DNA of 7,556 nt from Pseudomonas sp. (GTDB lineage: Bacteria; Pseudomonadota; Gammaproteobacteria; Pseudomonadales; Pseudomonadaceae): NCBI GenBank assembly GCA_003527165.1, contig DPSI01000144.1, positions 441-7,996 of the forward strand. The letters run 5' to 3'. The notes under the pieces are model-generated. The model saw only the letters and a list, made by a program, of their open reading frames with translations, searched no databases and was not told the origin of the DNA. Both the position numbers and the translations under genes were made by a program. How positions within the stretch are numbered: the first letter of the stretch is position 1; each line of letters starts with the position of its first letter. Of this stretch, positions 1 through 5,841 are shown piece by piece.

Positions 1-252
1 GCCGCCATCGCCGACAAGGCCGATCTCACCAAGGATCAGGCCAACCGTGTACTCAACGCCGTACTGGATGAAATCACCAACGCGCTCAACCGAAAAGACA
101 GCGTCACCCTGGTTGGTTTTGGCACCTTTCTACAGCGACATCGAGGTGCTCGTACGGGCAAAAATCCGCAGACGGGCGAGCCTGTCACCATCAAAGCCAG
201 CAACACCGTGGCTTTCAAGCCGGGAAAGATGCTCAAAGACGCGATCAATTGA
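1..252 (+). CDS. hupA: HU-family nucleoid DNA-binding protein, 3' part
   Basis: This is an open frame from base 1 to a TGA at 250-252 that encodes 83 residues. HU proteins are about 90 residues, so only about seven N-terminal residues lie outside the window. HU binds DNA without strong sequence preference as a dimer, bends it and compacts the nucleoid. Visible hallmarks are the helical N-terminal half, the turn VGFGTF (visible residues 38-43), and the DNA-binding beta-arm with RTGKNPQTGEP (51-61), whose proline intercalates into the minor groove. The C-terminal helix ends KDAIN. The sequence fits the Pseudomonas HU paralogue usually called HupA (with LQRHRGARTG) rather than HupB; that assignment is from memory of the family and is less certain than the family call. 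A GC-rich hairpin follows 10 bases after the stop. Confidence 0.95.
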   Translation, partial: AAIADKADLTKDQANRVLNAVLDEITNALNRKDSVTLVGFGTFLQRHRGARTGKNPQTGEPVTIKASNTVAFKPGKMLKDAIN

Positions 253-262
253 ATTCGCGTTG

Positions 263-285
263 CCCGGAGCCCGCTCGGCTCCGGG
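263..285 (+). terminator. GC-rich hairpin after the HU gene (possible terminator)
   Basis: A perfect 9-bp inverted repeat, CCCGGAGCC / GGCTCCGGG, encloses a 5-base loop (CGCTC), and a further G-T pair can close its base. It starts 10 bases after the HU stop codon, where a terminator is expected. No T-run follows (TGCCCTGC), so it is not a textbook intrinsic terminator. It may instead stabilise the HU mRNA 3' end or work with other factors. Confidence 0.5.
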
Positions 286-363
286 TGCCCTGCTAAGCAG
301 TCGATGGAAAATCCTCGGCAAGCCGATACAATGCGCGAACTTTCGCCATCAGCCGGGAAATAC

Positions 364-750
364 ATGAAATTTCGCTTTCTTCTCTGGATGCTTGGTCGCC
401 TGATGACCAAAGCCAGCCGTAACAACCCAGACTTCCAGAAACAGCTTAGCGACAAGCACCTGACGTTCCAGCTGCATACCCTCGACGGCAAAGTTGCGCG
501 GCACTATGTGGTCAAGGATCAGCGCGTCACCAGCCATAGCGGTCACGCTAGCGAGCCGGCTTTTGCCATCGGCTTCAAGGACAGCGCCTACGGCTTCGCG
601 ACCATGAACGCGAAGAACAAGCAGCTTGCCTTTATGCAAGGCATCCAGAACAAGAACATCCAGATCCAGGGCAACCCGGCACTGGTGATGTGGTTCCAGG
701 GCTTGACCAAATACCTCAAACCGCGCAAGAAAAAGCCCGAGGCGGCTTGA
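364..750 (+). CDS. Small SCP2-like sterol/lipid-carrier domain protein
   Basis: A 128-residue protein whose start is taken at ATG 364, because GGGAAA (355-360) lies at good spacing before it and the product then begins with a hydrophobic MKFRFLLWML. An upstream in-frame ATG at 304 would add 20 polar residues without family character. The body fits the SCP2 (sterol carrier protein 2) fold: an N-terminal helix (1-20), beta strands around FQLHTLDGK (35-43) and VARHYVVKDQRV (44-55), then helix/loop segments with the pattern AFMQGIQNKNIQIQGNP (89-105), where a short stretch ending in 'I.G.' is typical of the domain. The tail is very basic (KPRKKKPEAA). SCP2 domains bind lipids or acyl chains in a hydrophobic tunnel; the ligand here is unknown. 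It is convergent with the DUF2931 gene on the other strand. The domain call rests on pattern recognition, and the protein is otherwise hypothetical. Confidence 0.75.
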   Translation: MKFRFLLWMLGRLMTKASRNNPDFQKQLSDKHLTFQLHTLDGKVARHYVVKDQRVTSHSGHASEPAFAIGFKDSAYGFATMNAKNKQLAFMQGIQNKNIQIQGNPALVMWFQGLTKYLKPRKKKPEAA

Positions 751-925
751 TTTGTTGGTGGTGCGTCTGGCCCTGGGTGCGGTAGCGGGGCGTCTGTAGG
801 GGATCGGGCGTTGGCCTTGGACATCGCGGGCAGGCAGGACCGTATGCTTCCGATCAGCCCTGCTCAGGTATTCAAGGCTTCGCCTGTAGGCTAATGCCTA
901 GGTCGCCAACGCTGCCGTGCGGCTT

Positions 926-1584
926 TTACCAGCTCCCGTAGGGAATGCCGTACTTTTCAACGTAGCGCTTTGATGCTTGAGACTGGGGGTAGTAATGCCC
1001 TCCAGATTTCCCCAAGTGCGGCCCGAGTGGCTCTATCTCACCTTTGCCGCGCGCGACCTTGATTGCATAACCACAGCCATTCACTACCCAAACTTGAACA
1101 ACCCCGCCCGGTGCCAAACCAAGGTAAACCGAGGCCATATAGCGAGCTGTCCGCTCAGGTGTTTCGGGGCAGCGTCGGTGTGTGGAGGTGTGCATGATCT
1201 CTCGGGCCGCTTCAGGAATTTCTACCCAGGCTCGGTAAGTCTGCGGCTCCACTACGGACTGCCAGCGCACCAAAATTCGTTTTGGCAGATCCGCCCCAAC
1301 GACTGCCCTTATGTTTCCACCGACCCATCGACCCAGCCTCTGGCCGCTTCGGTTGCATAACCTGGGTTTCCATTGCCAATGACACCACCGCTGCCGTGAT
1401 TAAAAAACTGGCCGTTGACATCTTCTACTGCGCTGGCCTCGACCCAGCCAATCATGTAGTTAGGCCCTAGAAATTCGAGGCTCCACCAGCGTGCCTTTGG
1501 GTCGTTTTTTGCGGACAGCGAATCTGCAGTTTGGCAACCGCACAGAAGTAGCGCGCCCAGCAGCACGATAAAGGGCTTAATCAT
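926..1584 (-). pseudogene. DUF2931-type lipoprotein, candidate Tle immunity protein, frameshifted
   Basis: The gene starts at ATG 1582-1584, overlapping the stop of the upstream hydrolase by 4 bases (ATGA). No Shine-Dalgarno is apparent before it, so translation probably depends on coupling. The first frame encodes 91 residues and stops at 1309-1311. It has a lipoprotein signal, MIKPFIVLLG then LLLCGC with Cys17 as the lipidation site; residue +2 is Gln, which favours outer-membrane sorting. The mature part reads RWWSLEFLGPNYMIGWVEASAVEDVNG in two overlapping pieces. The rest of the family pattern continues in another frame from about 1321 down to a TAA at 926-928: GGNIRAVVGADLPKR, RWQSVVEPQTYRAW, ARYMASVYLGL, and the end KYGIPYGSW. 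A single missing base near 1310-1325 accounts for the break; joining the frames gives about 219 residues, the usual size of DUF2931 lipoproteins. DUF2931 has no established biochemical activity. Its place after a Tle1-like hydrolase suggests a periplasm-facing immunity protein, which is inference. No ribosomal slippery heptamer is visible at the break. Confidence 0.85.
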
Positions 1585-3137
1585 AGTAATAAGGTCCAGT
1601 CAGGCACATGGGGATGTTGCCGGCGGATCCCATCGGTGCTGGGAGAGTTGATATAGATTAGGTCGACCCCGCTGGGTGTCCGTTTTTTAAGCGGGTTGTT
1701 CCGGTGTGCCGAAATATGGATATAGCGGCGCTTTAGCCACTCTTCTTCAGCAAGGGTAGTGTTGTAGTCCCCCGCTGCAAAGCGGTCGCTGAGAGGCTGA
1801 AGCTCTGCTGGCATCGCGTAGTTGGGGTCATGGTCGTCAATCTCTTCGAACCGTACCCCCTTCCGCTTAGCCAATTCATACATAACGCGTAGATAGACCC
1901 GCGATAGCTCGCCCCTAACCTGGCGGCGTAGCTGCAGCCCGGCAAAGACCCGCTGTTGCCGAGGGGCCAGTCGATCCGTCGGTTCGGCAGGTAGCAACTG
2001 GGGTTCTGGAGTGACGATTTCGAGCATGGACGCCGGCCAGCCTTCGGCGACCAAGCGCTCCTTGGCCTGCGCAGCGTCTCGGTAGATGGAGGTCGTGGTT
2101 ATATCGACGCCCAGGCGTACCTCCAGGGCCTGCATGGGGCTGACCAGCACGCATTCTTCAGCATCATTCAAATAGCCACCACCAATGTCCGAGTGTGCGC
2201 CGGGTAGCGTAATCTCGGTGTGGTCTGGTTTCACTCGGGTCAAGGGAAAGTTGGCACGTACCTCGTCACGGGCCACCAGATGAATCACGTCGGTGAAGTA
2301 TTTACGGGGCAGGTACAGATTTAGCCAAGGTGTGATGGAGCTCCTGACATGGCCCAGATTCACCAAGCCGCCGACGGATGCGACGGTATCGAACAGTCCG
2401 ATAAACCCCATATTGATATCGCGTTGATAGCGCTCTACGAAGCTCTGACTGAAAGCCTTGCGATTGTCTTGAAGCGCTGCCCTCAGCGGGCCCTGTGTGC
2501 CTCTGACGACCTCATTGGCGAAATGCCTTGCTGCGGCGGCACCGCGACTAAAGCCAAAGGTATCGAACGTCAGTGAGGTGATCTCACAATCCGGGTTCCG
2601 TTTGTACAAGGTGTCGATCAAGTCTTTGATACCGTCAAAGGCCTGCTGCACACGCCCGGAGACACCCGTATCGCCTCGGCCTGCGCCGGAGCCTAGAACA
2701 CTGTCCTCGCCCCCGGCGTTGGTGCCGATTCCTTCAATGTACAGCTTGCGAAAGGCTTGCTTCTGCAGACCGGAGCCTTTCAGAGACGGTGGAGCCGAAT
2801 ATAACTCGCTGAGTTTTTTGATATTCGTTATGTCATTCCCATAACTACTATCCGGATCAGCCATATACGGCTTGCAGCTGGCGTCCAGATCTTCCGGCTG
2901 AACCGAGTGATGCGCACCGCAGGCCATGCCGAGGGCTGTGTTGGTGGCGTTGTTGCGGGTGCCGTCGAAAAATACGCCGATCCGAACGGCCAGTTTGACC
3001 TTCTCGGCTGGCTTGGCAGGCTGCTTGGCGTGACGTTCGTATTCGGCCCAGCGTTCGGCATGCAAGTCGGCCGGCTCGACTTCTTTGAGTTCAGCTTCCC
3101 GTTTAGCCCTAGGAATATTGGCTACGTAACCACTCAT
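1581..3137 (-). CDS. DUF2235 / Tle1-like phospholipase, candidate T6SS effector
   Basis: This 518-residue protein is of the DUF2235 family, the alpha/beta-hydrolase domain of Tle1-type type VI secretion phospholipases that attack membrane lipids in the periplasm of target cells. Key sites are GVFFDGTRNN (54-63), the family's first strand and loop; YGNDITNIKKL (99-109); the nucleophile elbow GFSRG with Ser197 (195-199); GLFDTVAS with Asp250 (247-254); and LPGAHSDIGGGY with His315 (311-322). All three catalytic positions are therefore present. The first 50 residues are charged (KREAELKEVEP) with no signal peptide and no membrane segment, as expected for a protein loaded onto a T6SS spike. No PAAR or VgrG domain is fused to it. 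The C-terminal region (about 400-518) is likely the non-catalytic part that varies between family members. The start ATG is preceded by AGGTAG at 6-11 bases. Codon use is visibly less GC-biased than in gcdH, suggesting transfer. The lipoprotein gene follows with a 4-base overlap. Antibacterial action is inferred; a non-secreted lipase is possible. Confidence 0.88.
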   Translation of the reverse strand: MSGYVANIPRAKREAELKEVEPADLHAERWAEYERHAKQPAKPAEKVKLAVRIGVFFDGTRNNATNTALGMACGAHHSVQPEDLDASCKPYMADPDSSYGNDITNIKKLSELYSAPPSLKGSGLQKQAFRKLYIEGIGTNAGGEDSVLGSGAGRGDTGVSGRVQQAFDGIKDLIDTLYKRNPDCEITSLTFDTFGFSRGAAAARHFANEVVRGTQGPLRAALQDNRKAFSQSFVERYQRDINMGFIGLFDTVASVGGLVNLGHVRSSITPWLNLYLPRKYFTDVIHLVARDEVRANFPLTRVKPDHTEITLPGAHSDIGGGYLNDAEECVLVSPMQALEVRLGVDITTTSIYRDAAQAKERLVAEGWPASMLEIVTPEPQLLPAEPTDRLAPRQQRVFAGLQLRRQVRGELSRVYLRVMYELAKRKGVRFEEIDDHDPNYAMPAELQPLSDRFAAGDYNTTLAEEEWLKRRYIHISAHRNNPLKKRTPSGVDLIYINSPSTDGIRRQHPHVPDWTLLL

Positions 3138-3326
3138 CTTTTCTACCTGTCCCTGGTTGAAACGCCTTTGAGGCTTCGTGACATGCTTGGATTGGCGCCG
3201 TTGGGCCTACATCCTGTCGCAGCGGCGTGGTCGGTAGTAAGAAGGACGAGGACGCGGCTTTCAAGCGCACCGGTCACAAAGCGCTCGGTCGGCGTCGTTC
3301 ATCCGGGCCAGAGGCAACGTTTTCGA

Positions 3327-4241
3327 TTAGCTACCACCGTCGTGCTGCGTCATCCAGGTGCGCGCTTCGTCCAGCAGCCAGTCGCGGAACGCGTTCATCG
3401 CCGCCGACTCGACCCGCCGTTCAGGGATCATCAAGTGGTAGGCCTGGCCCTCGCGACGGTATGAGTGCGGGTGCGCGATTACCAGCCGTCCTTCGGCGAG
3501 TTCACGCTGGATCAGGAATGGCGGGATCAGCGCCACGCCCATCTGGTGTTCGGCGGCCTGGGCCAGCATCGAGAACAGTTCCAGGCGTGGGCCGGTCATG
3601 TCCCGTGGGACCTTCATTCCCAGCGAATCGAACCATTGGCGCCAGGCGTAAGGGCGAGTCGTCTGCTGCAGCAACGGCATCTCGGCGATGGTCTGAAGGC
3701 TCAGCTGGCCTGTCTCGCCCAGCAGCGTCGGGCTGCAAACGGGCAGCGAATGCTCCGGCATCAGCGGGTGGGCGACGGTACCGGACCAGTCACCGTCGCC
3801 GAAATAGATTGCCGCATCAAAATCGGTATCGGCAAAGAGGAACGGGCGGGTGCGGTTGGTCAGGTTCACCGTGATTTCCGGGTGCAGCGCCTGGAACTGT
3901 TGCAGCCGGGGCAGCAACCATTGAGTGCCGAAGGTCGGCACCAGCGCCAATTCGATGGTCTGGGCGCCCTGCTGTCCCATTACCGACAGGGTGTCGCGCT
4001 CCACCGCATCGAGTTGGGTGGCGACACGGCGTGCATAGGACTGGCCAGCTTCGGTCAGCTTCACACCGCGGCGTGAACGGCGGAATAATTCAAGCCCGAG
4101 AAATTCTTCCAGCCCGCCGATCTGTCGGCAGATGGCGCTCTGGGTCAACGCCAGCTCTTCGGCGGCGCGGGTAAAGCTCTGGTGGCGTGCCGCCGCCTCG
4201 AAGGCGACAAGCGCGGCAGTACTGGGAATTTTGCGGCGCAT
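3327..4241 (-). CDS. gcdR: LysR-family regulator of glutarate catabolism (GcdR-like)
   Basis: A 304-residue protein, the normal length for LysR-type transcriptional regulators. The N-terminal winged helix-turn-helix shows the classic pattern: FEAAARHQSFTRAAEEL (14-30), recognition helix around LTQSAICRQIGGLE (32-45), and the wing LFRRSRRGVKLTEAG (52-66). A linker helix leads to the effector-binding domain (about 90-295), with ELALVPTFGTQWLLPRL typical of the first subdomain and MGVALIPPFLIQREL of the late part of the fold. It is transcribed divergently from glutaryl-CoA dehydrogenase across a 185-base region, the standard arrangement of a LysR regulator and its target. In Pseudomonas the regulator in this position, GcdR, activates gcdH and the CoA-transferase in response to glutarate. 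The specific effector is inferred from position. The Shine-Dalgarno before ATG 4241 is weak. The hydrolase gene lies 189 bases downstream on the same strand, so readthrough from gcdR into it is possible. Confidence 0.93.
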   Translation of the reverse strand: MRRKIPSTAALVAFEAAARHQSFTRAAEELALTQSAICRQIGGLEEFLGLELFRRSRRGVKLTEAGQSYARRVATQLDAVERDTLSVMGQQGAQTIELALVPTFGTQWLLPRLQQFQALHPEITVNLTNRTRPFLFADTDFDAAIYFGDGDWSGTVAHPLMPEHSLPVCSPTLLGETGQLSLQTIAEMPLLQQTTRPYAWRQWFDSLGMKVPRDMTGPRLELFSMLAQAAEHQMGVALIPPFLIQRELAEGRLVIAHPHSYRREGQAYHLMIPERRVESAAMNAFRDWLLDEARTWMTQHDGGS

Positions 4242-4426
4242 TATGCGGCTGACTCACTAATAGTCTGACTTTAAGGCCTAACAAGCATACCTTGGAGTGA
4301 GTAAAGCGCACAGGTCGTTGCGAATTACTCGTTTGCCGTCCGCCGTTTCAGCTTCTAGGATCAATCCATCCGAATGCTGCATCGGGCCTCGTGCCCGGTT
4401 CACCGTCTACGACAAGAGGACCACCC
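4242..4426. promoter_or_regulatory. Divergent gcdR/gcdH control region with inverted repeats
   Basis: This spacer must hold both promoters. Two symmetric elements sit near gcdR. The palindrome ACTAATAGT at 4256-4264 lies 15-23 bases upstream of the gcdR start codon. A separated inverted repeat, ACTCACT (4252-4258) and AGTGAGT (4296-4302), has 37 bases between its arms. LysR proteins bind as tetramers to two sites over about 50-60 bp, commonly with a T-N11-A palindrome, so this roughly 50-base span is the best candidate operator. The location would let the regulator repress itself while activating gcdH. I could not place -35/-10 boxes with confidence. Confidence 0.5.
4414..4420 (+). promoter_or_regulatory. 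Ribosome binding site of gcdH
   Basis: AAGAGGA ends 6 bases before ATG 4427 and contains the purine core GAGG. It decides the start in favour of ATG 4427 (MAGKASFNW) over the longer open frame that begins at 4391, which would add 12 residues unlike the family. Confidence 0.75.
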
Positions 4427-5608
4427 ATGGCCGGCAAAGCAAGCTTCAACTGGATCGACCCGCTGCTGCTCGATCAGCAACTCACCGACGAAGAGCGCAT
4501 GGTGCGCGATAGCGCGCAGCAGTTCGCGGCCGACAAGCTGGCCCCGCGCGTGCTCGAAGCCTTCCGTCACGAGCGCACCGACGCGGCGATCTTCCGTGAG
4601 ATGGGCGACACCGGCCTGCTCGGCGCAACCATTCCCGAGACCTACGGCGGCAGCGGGCTGAACTACGTCTGCTACGGCCTGATCGCCCGCGAGGTCGAGC
4701 GTATCGACTCCGGCTATCGTTCGATGATGAGCGTGCAGTCCTCGCTGGTAATGGTGCCGATCAACGAATTCGGCAACGAGGAAACCAAGCAGAAGTATCT
4801 GCCCAAGCTCGCCAGCGGCGAATACATCGGTTGCTTCGGCCTGACCGAACCGAACCACGGCTCCGACCCGGGTTCGATGGTCACGCGTGCCAAGAAAGTC
4901 GACGGTGGCTATCGCCTCTCCGGCGCCAAGATGTGGATCACCAACAGCCCGATCGCCGACGTTTTCGTAGTCTGGGCGAAGGATGACGAGGGTGCCATTC
5001 GCGGCTTCGTGCTGGAGAAAGGCTGGGAAGGTCTGAGCGCCCCGGCGATCCACGGCAAGGTCGGCCTGCGTGCGTCGATCACCGGCGAGATCGTCATGGA
5101 CAACGTGTTCTGCCCGGAAGAGAACGCCTTCCCCGACGTGCGCGGCCTGCGCGGCCCCTTTACCTGCCTGGATTCGGCCCGTTATGGCATCAGCTGGGGC
5201 GCGCTGGGCGCCGCCGAATTCTGCTGGCACACCGCGCGTCAGTACACTTTGGACCGTCAGCAGTTCGGTCGTCCGTTGGCCGCCAATCAGCTGATTCAGA
5301 AGAAGCTGGCCGACATGCAGACCGAGATCACCCTGGCGCTGCAAGGCTGCCTGCGCCTCGGCCGGATGAAGGATGAGGGCACCGCGGCGGTGGAAATCAC
5401 CTCGATCATGAAGCGCAATAGCTGCGGCAAGGCTCTGGACGTGGCGCGTCTGGCTCGCGACATGCTCGGCGGCAACGGTATCAGTGACGAGTTCGGCGTG
5501 GCCCGGCATCTGGTCAACCTCGAGGTGGTCAACACCTACGAAGGCACCCACGACGTACACGCGCTGATCCTCGGCCGCGCCCAGACCGGTATCCAGGCGT
5601 TTTTCTAA
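4427..5608 (+). CDS. gcdH: Glutaryl-CoA dehydrogenase
   Basis: A 393-residue FAD enzyme of the acyl-CoA dehydrogenase family. It oxidises and decarboxylates glutaryl-CoA to crotonyl-CoA and CO2 in the cytoplasm and passes electrons to ETF; the step belongs to lysine, 5-aminovalerate and glutarate degradation. Domains in order: N-terminal helical domain (about 15-135), middle beta domain (about 136-235), and C-terminal helical domain (about 245-393). Diagnostic sites are [13 protein letters not shown], with Arg98 in the position that binds the glutaryl carboxylate and separates this enzyme from ordinary acyl-CoA dehydrogenases; [15 protein letters not shown] (136-150) and KMWITNSP (168-175) at the flavin/substrate site; RQQFGRPL (277-284); GGNGISDE (348-355); and YEGTHD with the catalytic base Glu372 (371-376). 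Length and motifs look intact. It is divergent from the LysR gene and 233 bases upstream of the CoA-transferase, with which it forms a functional pair. Confidence 0.97.
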   Translation: MAGKASFNWIDPLLLDQQLTDEERMVRDSAQQFAADKLAPRVLEAFRHERTDAAIFREMGDTGLLGATIPETYGGSGLNYVCYGLIAREVERIDSGYRSMMSVQSSLVMVPINEFGNEETKQKYLPKLASGEYIGCFGLTEPNHGSDPGSMVTRAKKVDGGYRLSGAKMWITNSPIADVFVVWAKDDEGAIRGFVLEKGWEGLSAPAIHGKVGLRASITGEIVMDNVFCPEENAFPDVRGLRGPFTCLDSARYGISWGALGAAEFCWHTARQYTLDRQQFGRPLAANQLIQKKLADMQTEITLALQGCLRLGRMKDEGTAAVEITSIMKRNSCGKALDVARLARDMLGGNGISDEFGVARHLVNLEVVNTYEGTHDVHALILGRAQTGIQAFF

Positions 5609-5614
5609 AACGCA

Positions 5615-5690
5615 GAAGAGCCGCGAAAGCGGCTGGAGGCTCAATGCTGGACGAAAAGCGCATGCAGACGGCTCTTCGTTCAGCCTCCAG
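5615..5690 (+). repeat. Interleaved inverted repeats, possible pseudoknot or structural switch
   Basis: Two perfect 9-base inverted repeats interleave. GAAGAGCCG (5615-5623) pairs with CGGCTCTTC (5669-5677), and CTGGAGGCT (5633-5641) pairs with AGCCTCCAG (5682-5690). The order A-B-A'-B' is pseudoknot topology. A third pairing, GCTGGACGAA (5646-5655) with TTCGTTCAGC (5675-5684), has one G-U pair and stacks near the CTGGAG/CTCCAG pairing to give a long imperfect hairpin over 5633-5690. That hairpin excludes the A-A' helix, because both use 5675-5677. Function is unknown; it may be a dispersed intergenic element. Confidence 0.55.
5619..5634 (+). terminator. GAAA-tetraloop hairpin after gcdH
   Basis: AGCCGC-GAAA-GCGGCT forms a perfect 6-bp stem capped by a GNRA tetraloop, starting 10 bases after the gcdH stop. 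No T-run follows (GGAGGCTC), so it is more likely an mRNA-stabilising or partial termination element than a strong intrinsic terminator. Its left arm is also part of a competing pairing with 5669-5677. Confidence 0.5.
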
Positions 5691-5695
5691 TTCCT

Positions 5696-5788
5696 AAGGT
5701 GGATGACGCTCTTTTCATCCGCCTTTCGATGCAGAGATAACCCTTTCCCTACCGTAGGGTGGATGGGTAAAGCGTCATCCACCCTACG
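5696..5788. repeat. REPIN-like inverted pair of palindromic units
   Basis: Two related hairpin units lie in opposite orientation. Unit 1 has arms 5696-5705 and 5716-5725 (AAGGTGGATG / CATCCGCCTT, one G-T pair) and a 10-base loop. Unit 2 has a perfect 13-bp stem, 5753-5765 (CGTAGGGTGGATG) and 5776-5788, also with a 10-base loop. Read on the minus strand, unit 2 begins GGTGGATGACGCT as unit 1 does on the plus strand, so they are inverted copies 27 bases apart. This matches REP doublets (REPINs/BIMEs), and the GTAGGGTGGAT...ATCCACCCTAC motif is widespread in pseudomonad intergenic DNA. Such units are mobilised by RAYT transposases encoded elsewhere; none is present here. Confidence 0.65.
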
Positions 5789-5811
5789 TATCTTCAGGCT
5801 GCACCTCGCGG

Positions 5812-5832
5812 CTTGAAACTTGCAACTTGAGG
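5812..5832 (+). repeat. Three heptads CTTGNNN overlapping the RBS of the CoA-transferase
   Basis: CTTGAAA, CTTGCAA and CTTGAGG follow one another without gaps. The last heptad supplies GAGG (5829-5832), which lies 9 bases before ATG 5842 and is the only evident Shine-Dalgarno for the downstream gene. Similar CTTGAAACTTGCA runs are familiar in Pseudomonas intergenic DNA; their origin is unclear. Confidence 0.5.
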
Positions 5833-5841
5833 CTTCTTTAC

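Noticed and set aside
751..925. Spacer between the convergent SCP2 and DUF2931 genes, with small hairpins (TAGGC-TAAT-GCCTA at 887-900 and GCCGTGCGGCTTTT near 914-926)
   Set aside because: The stems are only 4-5 bp, and one has an impossibly small loop, so neither is a supportable terminator; nothing else is evident in the spacer.
1300..1330. Programmed ribosomal frameshifting to explain the split DUF2931 frame
   Set aside because: No X-XXY-YYZ heptamer or other known shift signal is visible at the junction, so loss of a base or a sequence error is simpler.
977..1360. A 127-codon plus-strand frame opposite the DUF2931 gene
   Set aside because: The minus strand carries the conserved family sequence on both sides of the frameshift; the plus frame has no recognisable features or good start signal.
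3144..3184. A 13-codon minus-strand leader frame (MSRSLKGVSTRDR) whose stop overlaps the hydrolase Shine-Dalgarno
   Set aside because: Frames this short occur by chance, and no attenuator-type codon run or structure supports a leader peptide.
3235..3264. A possible sigma-70 promoter (TTGAAA on the minus strand) for the hydrolase
   Set aside because: The -35-like box is good, but nothing at 16-19 bases resembles a -10 box well enough to call.
4400..5782. A 460-codon open frame on the minus strand opposite gcdH
   Set aside because: It lies antisense to an unmistakable glutaryl-CoA dehydrogenase; its product is rich in His, Val and Gly with no family pattern, as expected of a mirror frame in GC-rich DNA.
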